A model generated the notes under the pieces. That model saw only the letters and a list, made by a program, of their open reading frames with translations. It made no database searches and was not told the origin of the DNA. A stretch of 64,000 nt of DNA from Toxotes chatareus (Eukaryota; Chordata; Actinopteri; Toxotidae): NCBI GenBank assembly GCA_016801885.1, contig JAFBJY010001417.1, forward strand, positions 1-64,000, given 5' to 3'. This document shows positions 21,112 to 31,860 of this stretch, piece after piece (the stretch's first letter is position 1; the number at the start of each line of letters is the position of its first letter). The translations under genes and the position numbers were made by a program.

Positions 21112-22926
21112 TTTCTCCTAATGACAGATCACATCTTCCCATCACACTATGCTGAAAAAGTGCTTGATCAGTTTTTGTTGGACGCATAAATCATTAACCG
21201 TTAGTCTGCCAATGTTTGTCTAAATATTTCATCCTTTCATATTTAAATATGTGCAGCTCTGATATTGTCAGTCCATTAGTTTCATTTGTACCTTTTGGTA
21301 AAAGTCAAAACATGTTGCGAAAGCTAATGGACGTGAAGCTAACAGCAGCAGGTAGCTCACCAGAGAGAGTCATTCTTTAGCAGCTGTCTACTGTTCACTG
21401 AGCTCTAACTGGAGAAAATATCCTGGAGTCAGAGAAAATCCTGGACAGTAAAAATGTTTTTTCTAATGGAGACGGCCTCTTGATAACCTTAGTGAGTCAG
21501 ATCAGAGTTCTCAGTTATTCCAAATGGTTTCCTTATGGCTCCAAATAAAAGTCAAAGACTTGAGGCAGGTTTATTTAAAAAGGCGCAACAGGAGCAGAGT
21601 CATGATGGGGACATGTTGAACAGGACAGTTTTCAGCTTCCAGTGGTTGATGTTGTGGTCCATCAGTCAGTGAAGGTGAGGCTGTAAGAGTGTGTTGAGGG
21701 ACACTTAGATTCTTCTGGAGCTCCTGGAGGAGGAAGGCCTCTCTTTGTAATGACTTCTAAAAAGAAGGCAGTTGAGACTAATCACAGTGCTTGGGATTTA
21801 GGCAGGTACACACTGGATATAGATGTAGAAAAAAGCTGGTGTTCCCAACAAATCCTACTCTGTTTAATAACTCATCTCAATTGTTGAATCTCTGAGAAAT
21901 GAAACATGAGTGAGCAGAAGAGATCTTTTGGAGTTTAGGGAAATTTTTAAAGCTCATTTATGAGAGCAACCACTTGCAATGCTCAGTCTCTGTTGAGTTG
22001 AATGAATATTTTCGCCAGGCAGATCCAGGAACAGACTCTACATATGAGAGATATGATAGAATGTATCGTGTTGACCTACTCCTCCCTCCATATGACCTAT
22101 GATACCAAACTTGCAGAGTGATGACAAGCTCTCATGAAGTCTGTTCTCCTGAGCAACTAATTCTAGTAAGAGCAGTTTCCAATGAGTAGATCTCACACAC
22201 TGGACAAACTACAGTCTCCATGACTGGAGCGTCTGGGGTCGAAAAGCAATCAGAACCAATTCCCAGGACTTATTTATATACAATAGTGCAAATATGGATC
22301 TTACTGGTGTACAGATGCTATGTCAGTAAAACGTTTTCTACACTCACCGAAGATCAAAGTGCACAGCAAAGCCTCAGATCTTCTGCCACAGCTACTCATT
22401 TCACCTGTCGACAGGTGCACGGAAGTTCTTCTAATGTTACAGGTTTTATAATTGGTTAAAGTTTCATAGAAATTGATGATGATGGTATTTTCCATCGAAT
22501 CTGATGTTTGTAAAAAGGCTGAAGTTGTTTCAAATGGACTGACCTTCAGAGCTGAAGCTGAAGGCATACCAATAATTCTTCTGATCTGCATCTGACATCT
22601 GACTGACTGTTTCTCAGATCCAGCTGCACATGTGGACTTCTCATTTTTAACTACTGCTGCACAAACTCATTCGAAGCCATTAAATATATTGATCCTCTAA
22701 TGACAGATTTGATTGATATAGATGTGTTGACAGTTGAACAGGTGTGTGAATGTTGTGATGACATGTGGATGATGTGTGTGGCAAGAGGCTGGACGCCCAG
22801 TGATGATCCACAGCAACAGAAGAACATAAATACTCTTGCCTAAGTTAAGAGAGGAAGCTCATTGATTAGGACATATCTGATTGGATTATCTATGATTTTC
22901 ATTCTTCATCTGTTATCCTTATTCAG
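21112..22926. other. unassigned, NLR intron-like
   Basis: No coding frame with a recognisable domain. It lies between LRR exons of the plus-strand NLR region and so is probably intronic or intergenic. The open frames at 22220-22591 overlap on opposite strands and neither has a motif. Confidence 0.4.
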
Positions 22927-23110
22927 GTTGATCAACTGCAGTTTGTCAAAGACTAGCCAAAGCCTCTCTGGCCTCAGCTCACAAGTCCAACCCCTCCATC
23001 TGGGAGACCTTGACCTGGGTGAAATCTCGCTGGAACGGCAGGATTCAGGAGTGAAGCTGCTGTGTGGTTTTCTGGTGAGGTCCCAGACTGTGAACTGGAG
23101 ACTCTTTGAG
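22927..23110 (+). pseudogene. decayed NLR LRR exon
   Basis: Starts after an acceptor attcAG (22925-22926) and ends near TTGAG|GGTCA. The text LINCSLSKTSQSLSGLSSQV and then RQDSGVKLLCGFL keeps the frame of the LRR exon at 19202-19375 but has lost the LxLSxNxL core. Its length (about 184) no longer divides by three cleanly. Sequence immediately upstream (tgattggattatctatgatt) matches the flank of the minus-strand LRR exons at 57.9 and 58.5 kb. Confidence 0.65.
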
Positions 23111-24175
23111 GGTCAAGCTCCATTGTTTTACCAAAGTTGAGATAGACATGATGTGAGAGGTTGTACTTTGTTCAGTATTTGTGAATAAACTCTCCTTCAG
23201 AATTTCTAACATTCAAAGTGTGATGGTTGCTGAAAGGAAGTCAGAAAGTCTTGACTCATTGATTTTTCAAGAGTGATTTTTTAAAGCTTTTGAAAATGAT
23301 TTTGATTCTGACTCTTGCAGTCCACGTTGACAGTGTCTGTGTGTTTGTCTGACTGTTGGAAGCTTGGTGTTATTCACAAAGTCTCATTGAGATCAGGATG
23401 TTTGACAAGAACAGATCTGTGCAACCTGATGTGAGCAGGTCTGAAAGTACACAAGTGTTCAGTAGCTGTCTTGTAATGACCTCTAAATGTCAATACAGGC
23501 ACGATGAAAGCCTGTCGTTGTCACAGGAGGACATGCCAACATGGTTTAAATACGAGAGGAGATTTCACACAGTGTCCCTAAGATATCTACATGAAGCTAC
23601 ACTCAGTTGCTGAGCTGGCTCCTGGCTCCTTTCTCATCTCCACACAGCCAACCAATCACTGAGCCCATTGGGGTGTCAACGATCCCACGGTGTCTTTATT
23701 ACAGGGATACAAGCTGTGGGTTAGGACTAATTGACAGACAGCCAACAGAAGGGTGGGAATAGGAATCCAGTATGCAATGTTGAAACAGTAGATTCAAATG
23801 TGAGCAGAGAGTGTTGGATGAAGTTGAACCTGTACTTTGGACCAAAGACACATGACTTATGCAGTTGATTTTTATGTTTCTTCATGCCACAAAGCAAGTA
23901 TTCGATATTAAGACAGAGAAAGAATGTTTCTTCACTTTCTATGATCCATGATCTGTGATGTTTATAGTAGACCAAGTTAATGAGAGCTGTATTTGACTTT
24001 TTGGTATCTGACTGTTTTTAAGCTGCATCTCTGTTGGTTCAGGTGTTTGGAGTTCCATTTTCCAACTTGGCGACATGCTCAACCTTCTTCAGCTCTGAAC
24101 AGATGATGAAATACTTTCAACACTTCCCAAGCAGGAACTTTGTCTCTAAACTCACATCTTTTATTCTTTATCAAG
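23111..24175. other. intron-like sequence between decayed LRR exons
   Basis: No recognisable coding domain. The frame at 23356-23613 (85 codons) has no motif and no similarity I can name. It is probably NLR intron. Confidence 0.4.
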
Positions 24176-24354
24176 GCTGATTCATTGCAGGCTGTCAAAG
24201 ATCAGCTAGCCTTCTCTGGCTCCCTAGCTCCAAGTCCAGCACTCCCATCTGAGACATCTCGAGACCTGAGAGGAAGCCACCCAGTAGGATTCAGGAGTGA
24301 AGGATCTTGTCTGATCTTGTGAAGAGTCCAGACTGTGTGACTGGAGACTCTGAG
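24176..24354 (+). pseudogene. decayed NLR LRR exon
   Basis: Acceptor tcaAG at 24174-24175, donor GAG|GTCAGT at 24355. The text SLQAVKDQLAFSGSLAPSPA aligns with the start of the LRR exon at 57901-58072, which is its inverted counterpart. The LRR consensus leucines are disrupted by indels (GSHPVGFRSEG for the usual QDSGVK). It is 179 bases long instead of 174, hence frameshifted. Confidence 0.65.
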
Positions 24355-25930
24355 GTCAGTGGAGAGGTTGAGCCAACCCGGCCAGCACAGCTTCTAGCTG
24401 TAATGTACCAAACTTGGCTCTATCAAACAGGCAAAGATCCAGGAGGTGTCTCCTGCAGAACCTCTGAACCACCCTGGTGGCTGCTTTCCCTCATTAGAAG
24501 CTGTGAGAGGAGAACGAGACAGGCCTCAGGATGGGACAGAAAAGACAGAGACATGAGTGACAGTCAGCCAACTGGCAGCAACCACCAAGCTGATTGTGAT
24601 CTGTTGTTGGTGGTATTGCTGTTGTTCATGTCGGCCAACAGAAGTAGAAACTGATTCACAGCCCCAACAGCCTCACAGGATGTGTAGTAGAAACAGTTGT
24701 CCTTTACGGGTCCAACTGTCCTACCATCACATCTAATCCTGAGACTATTTGTTGTCTCATTTTCAATACCCATAAGAATTGGATGCAGTTGGATCTTTGT
24801 CACAGCTCACAGATCAAGTCTGATTGCAGCTTACAAATCCTCACTCTACTCTTCAGAGGAAGCATCATGATACTTGGAAGCATGTGGTCTGATACAGAGC
24901 AGAACTTCTCTGCTGAAGTCCAGTGATCACATCTGTATGTCTGTCCATTCCGTCAGACACTTTCAGTGACAACCTCCATGTTTGTTTGTCCAGCCTGGTT
25001 ATTTCAGAAGCCAGACTTGGGATGTTCATAAAGACTCTTTCTTTAAAATGGAACATGAGCGGACATGTAACAGCAGTTTAGTGCAGTAATGAAGCTTCAT
25101 GGACTCCTAAAGGCTATTTCCACTGTGGACTTGAGCAGTCATGTTCAGAGGAAATAGGGCAGATGCTAAAAGTTCCCCTGCAGGTGTGTGAGCTTCCAGC
25201 TCTCAGTGTTCTCACCCATTACGTACACATGAGAGCTGAGAGGAAGTTGTTGCTGGCTACAGCTTTTTCCACTTGCTAGCTCTGAACGGAACTAAGTTCA
25301 CTGCTGCTCTTTTATACTAGTTCTTCCTTGCATCTGCGGACTGACAGCTGATGAAGTGAGTCTCTATAAACACTGATTTATCACCTCTGTTGTCTGGTCT
25401 TCTCTCAACATTAAGGAGGTACTAGATTCTTTCCAAAGGAGAGAGAAGAAGAGGATTGTGTGTGTGCTGAGGAAGGGACGAATGTGTCCACATGATCCAG
25501 AGAGGGTTGGAGCAGCAGCAGCTTGTTGTGTAGAGAGGCTCCCAATTGGTCCATGTTACTGGGAGGCAGAGGAGAGGAGAGCTTCATCCAGCGAAGTGAC
25601 TGAGTGAGTGAACTGTAAGAACTGGAGGAAGACTTCTCAGGTGCCGCAGTCTGAACTGCTCCTGGAGAACAGCTCCACTGTAAAGTCCACCATCATCCCT
25701 GTGTGTTCCTCTCTGGATCTGAAAAGAGAATCATCTGCGTATCTGGAATTGCTCTGCTGCTGCACTGTCCTTCTACACACTGCCTCTGCGAACCTTTTCA
25801 GACCTCCACCACACTCCACCTCACCCACCTGGACTTTATTTGATCTTTGTTCTTTCATCTACAGATGCTGAAACCTAAAGTGATAAAATCAGATTAATCA
25901 GCTCCACTCATGTGAGGTGTAATGGAGCAG
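24355..25930 (+). repeat. NLR 3' block, left arm of inverted repeat
   Basis: This block matches 56400-57900 in reverse complement over most of its length. Shared landmarks are 'aggcctcaggatgggaca', 'cacctggactt' with 'acagatgctgaa', and 'gctgatgaagtgagtctct'. It begins right after an LRR exon donor, so it is the 3' part of an NLR gene, either intron plus last exon or 3' UTR. It includes a short open frame at 25608-25871 that is conserved in the other arm (see the entry there). Confidence 0.8.
25608..25871 (+). CDS. small conserved frame at NLR 3' end
   Basis: An 87-codon frame containing ENSSTVKSTIIPVCSS, then a diverged stretch, ending FIYRC and a stop. The inverted arm carries a frame at 56683-56456 (minus) with the same ENSSTVKSTIIPVCSS and the ending FIHRC plus stop. 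Conservation of the stop position suggests a last NLR exon or just slowly evolving UTR; I cannot decide. No domain is recognised. The ATG is probably not the real start. Confidence 0.35.
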   Translation: MNCKNWRKTSQVPQSELLLENSSTVKSTIIPVCSSLDLKRESSAYLELLCCCTVLLHTASANLFRPPPHSTSPTWTLFDLCSFIYRC

Positions 25931-26189
25931 ATCTCGCAGGTTCAGGAGTTATGCAGCAAGTTGAGGAGATCATTGTGTGATATGCTGCACAAAAGCCACT
26001 AGAGACACATATTAATATTCACTGGTATGTCTTCTTCTTCTTCTTTAGTCCCAATGAACGATCTATAACTAATGTTTCAGAAGATGTCCATTGTAATAAA
26101 ACACAGAGCTGTATGTGTGTGTCAGCCAGTGCTCTGGGAAAGTCCCTATTAGAACACACTCTGAATTACTGCAGAGGAATATTTAATCC
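25931..26189. other. unassigned spacer before chromovirus LTR
   Basis: Short stretch with a (TCT)n run at about 26027-26046 and no gene. Confidence 0.5.
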
Positions 26190-26752
26190 AATTTTCTGGT
26201 AGGCTATTAGAAACAGATTAAGTTTTCTAGATGGTCTGGTCCCGGCAAGCAGACAAGAGAGATTTAGAAGGCAAAAATAAAGGCAGTTTATTCTGATTGT
26301 TCAGAAATAAATCAAAATAAAAAAGAGGAGGGGGGCTAGGGATGGGAGTGACCTGTGGAACGGGTGAGGCGAGACAGGATGAAACAGTGTGAGATGGTAA
26401 TGCTGGATACAGGAACCGGAGGAGACTGCAGGGAGAGGAGAATGGGTGGTTAGGAGGAGTCAGGCTTAATTATCTTCTAGTAGAAAAACAAGGCAAAACA
26501 ATAGCAGATAGCAAAGTAAACACAGAGAACAAGTCATCACATGCGAGATGACAGAGCGATCTGGCTTGAGTTGACAGACAAGCGAGCCTCTTATGCGCTT
26601 GCTGGGAAGGTAGATTGCCCACAGGTGAACGGAATTGCTTGATGGATGAGGAGGGAGAAAGATAAATCCCTGGAATCCACAGAACACACCTGCACACACA
26701 GGAGGACAGCGCAAATTTGCAAACCCAGAGCAGCAGAGCTTACCTCATGACA
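26190..26752 (-). repeat. chromovirus 3' LTR
   Basis: A direct repeat of 31257-31860. Shared runs include 'gagatttag', 'aggcagtttattc', 'ggagactgcagg', 'agcagatagcaaag' and 'ccctggaat'. On the minus strand it begins TGTCATGAGG at 26752. The inner (low-coordinate) end is degenerate and placed at about 26190 by alignment with the other LTR. The two copies differ by many substitutions and indels, which indicates age. Confidence 0.78.
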
Positions 26753-26860
26753 ATACCCCCTCAACGACCGCCTCCATGTGATCCACTGACTTAATAGGGT
26801 GAGCTTGCAAATCCCCTGATGAGCTGGGGGGGTCCAAAAACAAGGGACTTGGAGATCCAG

Positions 26861-26971
26861 GACAGCGCTCCTTCTGGGCCCATAACCCCTCCAGTCCACT
26901 AGATATTGCAGGCCATGACTTCGCGTGCGACCATCCAACAAATCAAGACAGCTGAAGGTCGGCCAGTCATC
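26861..26971 (-). pseudogene. chromodomain of the chromovirus integrase
   Basis: Minus-strand text LLDGRTRSHGLQYLVDWRGY followed by GP and a diverged tail fits the chromodomain core (LDxRxRGxxxQYLVDWxGYGPEE). In chromoviruses this module follows the integrase and steers insertion toward marked chromatin. The aromatic and WxGY residues remain, but the surrounding 171-codon frame (27106-26591) is only partly genuine: its end reads through the LTR. Confidence 0.72.
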
Positions 26972-27374
26972 CACCATCCGAGAGGCGGGTGGAGGGGGAA
27001 CGGGTGGAGGGCTGAGAGGGCTGGAGAGGAGACAGTGGGTTTGAAGAAGAGCGTGAAAGGTGGGTGGACACTGGTATGAGTGGGAAGCTGCAAGACGGAC
27101 AGACACCGGGGTTGTCTACTTTTCTCACTACAAAAGGGCTCTATGAATTTGGAGACAGCTTTTAGAATCCGTTTCAAGGGAATGTCTTTGAGTAGAAAGC
27201 CAAACCAATCTGACCTGGCACGTGTATTCTGGGGGCTGGGTCCCAGTGACGGAGTGACCTTGTATCGTTGTAGGTGGCAGTGGTCTTTGAGGTGGATCTA
27301 CGGCCTCTCCCCTCCAGATCTGTCTGCCCAGCGGTCAAAAGTGAGCCTTGGACCAAGGAACCGTAGGTCTTTTT

Positions 27375-27692
27375 TCATCCTCGAGAGAGGGGAGGCGTGA
27401 TAGCCCAGAGAGCCTCGAAGGGTGGCTGACAAACCAGTGGCACGAGGAGACTAGGGTGTTGTCTGGAAGTATTCAACGGGGAGATGAGACGACCAGGAGG
27501 AAGTAGTGGGAGGAGAGGCAGCGGAGTGTGGCTTTCGAGTCCTGGTTGGTGCATTCCTGGCTTGGACTCATTGGACTGAGGGATGAAAGCCAGAGGGAGG
27601 CTGACAGTGGCACCCAGGAGCTGCAAAAAGCTGCCCAAACCTGGGAGGAATGGGTCCTCTGTCTGAAACGATGTAGTCTGTAGGAATGCCAT
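27375..27692 (-). pseudogene. chromovirus integrase core fragment
   Basis: The 105-codon minus-strand frame carries FLQLLGATVSLPLAFIPQSN and then PFEALWAITPPL. These match the GATVSLSSGFHPQSN and SPFEAxxGYQPPLF blocks of fish chromovirus integrases. The second catalytic D and the final E are not intact in this frame (the text after PQSN is ESKPGMHQPGLE). The N-terminal HHCC part would lie about 28.0-28.3 kb but is too decayed to read. Confidence 0.68.
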
Positions 27693-28355
27693 GAAGCCTA
27701 AATACCTGTGGAAACTAGAATTGTACAGCTGTTTCTCAACAGAGGGAGTTTAAGCAGAGATAAATTAGGCAGATTTTGAAACCCGGTCTACGACAGTGAG
27801 AATGAGTAGTGTGACCATTGGAGAGATGAGTCCCGTAACAAGAGCTCCAGGCTGCTGCGTTGAGCCAGAGGCGTTGCGTGGTACAGGCAGGTAGGTAACT
27901 CTGCAGCGAAGTTTGATGTGAAGATCTTGTTCTGGAGCAGAGTGGAGCAGGGCAGCTATGTGACGAAATTAAGTGAGTGTCCGTGACCAGTGAGGGCCAT
28001 CAAAATGGCTTGACAGAGGAGGAAGAGTTCTTTTGATTCCAGGGTGACAAAATGCAGTTTAGAATTGTGGGCCCACTCGAGAACAGAGAGGAATGGACAG
28101 CCACAGGGGACAGAAATTAGCACTTGGGGTAGACCGGTGCCAGCTGTAACAGGATTCCTGCAGCAGTAGCATGCCGCGCAACCTCAGCCGGTGAAAGGCC
28201 AGAACCCAGGGCTCCTATCTACGCGGAAGTTGTAGAATGGTATAAAGATGGTAGGGGTGGGCGGATTGGATTCGGTATCAAACTGATGGAGAGAGCATCA
28301 GGTTTGGATGTTTCTGGAGATTCAGTCGATAAGTGATAGTGGAACTTGAACAGTA

Positions 28356-28540
28356 TCAAAGAAAAGTGCTCCATGAAAGCCCAATGTAGAATTCAATCTT
28401 TTGTGAGATTGAAGATATGCTTAGGTTTTTATGGTCTGTCCGCCACCACAATGTGGTTGCTTTGAACCCTCTAGAACTAATGTCCTGAATCCTCCTAATG
28501 CCAACTTCACTGCACAGGAGTTCTGGTGCCAACATCATGG
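28356..28540 (-). pseudogene. chromovirus RNase H fragment
   Basis: A minus-strand 60-codon frame with WRTDHKNLSISSISQKIEF, the decayed equivalent of the VxTDHKNLEYLxxAKRLNxR block of Gypsy RNase H. RNase H removes the RNA strand during reverse transcription. It lies between RT and integrase, as expected for ordinary Ty3/Gypsy order, in contrast to the element at 10.1-14.6 kb. Confidence 0.65.
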
Positions 28541-28925
28541 TTGTGCTCTGCTATGAGGTGGTAATGGGAGAAAACAGAGCACATGGGTGGAGTTTTTGGT
28601 CAGTGGAGAGCGTTGAGAGAGAGAACAGCCCCTACCCCAACATCCGAGGCGGCCCACCTCCACCACCAGAACTGTATGGGGCCGGGTCCCAGGTTGGGGT
28701 GAGACTGGAGTGGAGGAACTGCCTCTTGAGGCTACGGTGAACATACTCTGCCCGCCTCAAACGCCCACTGGAAATGAGAGAGAGGGTGAGTTAGACTGGT
28801 CCCAGAAACTGCAGTTGGTGCTGTATTTGTAATAGAAATGCCTGCTAGAAGTTAAGCAAACCCCAAAATCTTTGGGGAATCTGTTTCCGGTTTGATAGTG
28901 TGGCCAGTCCCAGTCCACCTGCTTT

Positions 28926-29270
28926 TTATTTTACTGAGGTGGCTACGTACCTGTCCATTTGAATATGTATGAATCTAAGGAAGGAAAACTGTATTGGAGT
29001 GGAAGTCACATTTCTCCGCTTTGATATAAAGTCTGTTTTCTTAGCAGTCTCTAGAAGAACCAAGCGAATGATGTTTCTAATGTTGATGGGGTCCTGAGAA
29101 AAGATGAAGATACGGCTCAGGGTAAGCAAAAACAAAACGGTTAGAAAGTCTCTAGCACATCGTTCACCAATGCCTGGAACACGGCGGGGCATTAGCCAGA
29201 CCAAATGGCATTTAACTAGATGATCTAAGTGGCCTTGAGAGGGTGTTGAAAGGCGGTTTTCCACTGGAAT
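28926..29270 (-). pseudogene. chromovirus reverse transcriptase fragment
   Basis: Minus-strand frames read AVFQALVNDVLETF (one frame) and RDFLTVLFLLTLSRIFIFSQ (another). These cover the PAVFQ..VNDVLRDFLNRFVF and YLDDILIFS blocks of Gypsy RT; the YLDD is lost to frameshift (LPEAVSSSF in its place). Then comes NRLYIKAEK-like text (ENRLYIKAEKCDFHS across a stop). The enzyme is clearly inactive. Confidence 0.7.
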
Positions 29271-30239
29271 CCCTCCCTTGGATCCTTACCAGATGGTATC
29301 AGATTTCTGAGGTCCAGCTTGGTGAAGATGGTGCAACCGTGAAAAGAACTGGTGCTGAAAATATATGAGAGAAGGAGGGCAGTGGGTATTTGTTTTTGAT
29401 GGGTGATGTTGTAGGGTTTTATAATCTATCACCTGAGGCGGAGAAGTTTTTGTCTTTTTTTCAAGAAAAAAGCCCGTCCTAGGGAGAGGAGGAGGATGAT
29501 AGATGCCTACGCTTTAAGGGAGTCTTGGATGTGGATTCCATGGCATCCTCTCAGGCTTAAGAGCATGTTATGCCTAGCACCGACCAGAGGGTAGAAGACA
29601 GGAATCCAGATCTGGGCGATCATAGGGGTCTGTGAGGCGGAAGTGACAGGGCCTTATCTTTACTGAAGACCTCCCTCAGAGGTCGTGGAGTATTCAGGAG
29701 GCAACAGGAGACAGGTCAGTGGGACTGGAGTGTGAGTGTCAGAGCGGGGACACTTTTCCCTGGAATTGCAGGGCAGATGTAAACAAGTTTTACGGGCAAA
29801 AGTATGGGCCAGTTGGATTATTTCACCTGTTACCCAATCGATGGGAGAGTTATGGATCACTGAGCCAGGAAACTTTCGAGAACCAAAGGGGTTGAGGGAA
29901 GCTTGGAGAACACCAGAAAGAGAGATGTCTCAGGGTGATTCAGAAAGAATTCAAATGAACGGTTCAGTTCGTTGGGGTTACTTTAAGCCGGTGCCCCGCT
30001 CAAAGCACAGGCGACAGATAGGAATAGAACCCGTGTGGGAGACGCCTGTGATTCCTGCCTGGCGCACCAACTCAGAGAGTCCAGGAAATTAGCCCAGCCC
30101 GAATCGACCAGAGCTTGAGAGGGAGAGGTTAGCTGACGAGCTGCAGCGATGCCGCCAGGTTAGCGAATCTAGGGAGGTTTTGAGAGGAGGATCCTGCCGT
30201 CACACTCAGACTCCCAGATGCACTCGTGGACCCTGAGTT

Positions 30240-31256
30240 TGGGTGAATCAGACATGGGAAGAGATCACATGACCAGTTTGCACGCAGTAAAGGCACTCAC
30301 CGCCTTCCAGTAAATTTGTCAGCCATGCCTCAGGTGTTAGCGAGAGCTCTGCCAAGTTGCATGGGCTCCTCGGAAACGTAGGTAGCGGGGACTGAGCGAA
30401 GTGGTGGTGCTGGCTCTATTGGGAAATCCATTCTCCGACCTGTGGAACTTGTCTGTGACTGGGCATGCTGAGAGACCCGTGGAGGCGCGCTCCTGCTGCC
30501 TCTCCTCCGCCGAGAGAGGTGTGTGATCAGTGAGAGAAATAAGTTCATTACGTGGCAGTCCAGATTGAGCCGTGCAGCAGCAAGATGCGTCTTTTGAGTT
30601 CTTCATTCAAACCGTTAGCGAATCCTGCTGCGCAGCGCGCGCCTCGCTCCAACCTGCTAACGTAAGCCAGCGTCTTTAGAATTCAATTATGTGAGTCAAC
30701 CACGTAATGCGGATCCCTGTCGGGGTTCAGAAGCCTCGCGGAGGATTAAGGGGAACGATGGGATGACAGAAAACCAGTTTGAATCAAGTTAAAAACTGAG
30801 TTGGCGAGATACCTGCTCTGGACCGCTTCCCAGGAACGCTTCCTGGCCAAGCCAGGGTTTCCGTCTCTTGAGCAGGCCACAAAGTGGCGACATCCTCATC
30901 ATGTCGTGGTATTATAGGCTTTGGGTTGCATAAAAATTGTTACTGGTGCCATATAATGAGAATCCACCCACTTTTATCCGGATTCCCTCAGACACTCAGC
31001 CCAGAGAGAACATAGAACATCTCCGGTATACGGGTGGGAGAGCTGCGGAGGTGAGCCGATGCGTCGGACCCGCCACAGTGGTGCAATCCATGAGCCAAAA
31101 GATTCCATTGCCTGGAAGCCGATCAGGGCAAATCCTGCTGTCCGAGGAGGAGTTAAGCCTTTCCTGTGATCCTGAATCAGTTGGAAATTGTTGTCCGCTG
31201 ATTACTCCCTGATGGAGACCGCCAAGTGGAGTCTCCGTCCGTCCTTGGGGTCCATA
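30240..31256 (-). pseudogene. chromovirus gag region
   Basis: The minus strand after the 5' LTR. The readable parts are EEPMQLGRA at about 30340-30370 and GECLYCVQTGHVISSH at about 30250-30295, the decayed CCHC zinc knuckle of fish chromovirus gag (a C is lost after SS). The rest of the capsid region is too broken to follow. Bases 31239-31256 beside the LTR are the presumed primer-binding region. Confidence 0.6.
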
Positions 31257-31860
31257 TGTCACGGGCCAGATGTGCTATTGAGCTTAGTTAGCTTATTGGG
31301 TCTGGACCAAAAGCAGATAAAGAGAGATTTAGCTATGCAAAAATAAAAGGCAGTTTATTCCTGGACTGTTGCTCAACCAAATCAAACAAAAGAGGAGGAA
31401 GACTAGAGAGACAGGAGGATTCCGAACGTGAAATGAGCGGATGAAAGCGGTGACGATGGTAAAACGATGGTAATGGGGACAAACTTGAGGAGACTGCAGG
31501 AGAGGAGGACGGTGGACGGGAGAAGTCAAAGTATTATCTATCAGCTGTAAAAGCAAGTTAGGCAGTATGTGATAGCAGATAGCAAAGAGCTGAGAACAAG
31601 TCTTCACACAGATGATTTAAATGACCAAGTGGCGGGCTTGACGAACAAGTTTGTTCTTGGCCCATCCTTGCTGGGAAGAATTGGGTGCCCATGAAAGGTG
31701 ACGTGTAACCAGCAGTCACGCGATGGGGAGGATAAGATCCAGTCCCTGGAATTTTACACCCACACAGAACACACACTCACACACATTGTTGTCATTACAG
31801 CACACACACACAGGACAGCCAGCAATTTGGGAGGCCCAGTGTGAGGCTGCTCACAAGACA
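31257..31860 (-). repeat. chromovirus 5' LTR
   Basis: About 604 bp, on the minus strand starting TGTCTTGTGAGC (31860) and ending GGCCCGTGACA (31257), the TG..CA form with TGTC/GACA short inverted ends. It pairs with 26190-26752. A CA-rich stretch at 31765-31812 lies within it and is longer than in the other LTR. Confidence 0.78.

Larger units (their letters stand above)
26190..31860 (-). mobile_element. Ty3/Gypsy chromovirus, full length but degenerate
   Basis: Two LTRs (26190-26752 and 31257-31860) flank an internal region with the usual chromovirus order on the minus strand: gag zinc knuckle (about 30240-30350), RT (29270-28926), RNase H (28540-28356), integrase (27692-27375) and chromodomain (26971-26861). 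On the minus strand a purine-rich tract TTGAGGGGGTATTG sits directly before the 3' LTR, which starts TGTCATGAGG. Just after the 5' LTR end (CCCGTGACA) comes TATGGACCCC, where the primer-binding site should be. Every domain carries frameshifts and stops, so it is an old insertion. The chromodomain places it near the Sushi-type fish elements. Confidence 0.8.

Noticed and set aside
26591..27106. 171-codon minus frame as a single protein
   Set aside because: Only its chromodomain part is genuine; the rest reads through non-coding sequence into the LTR.
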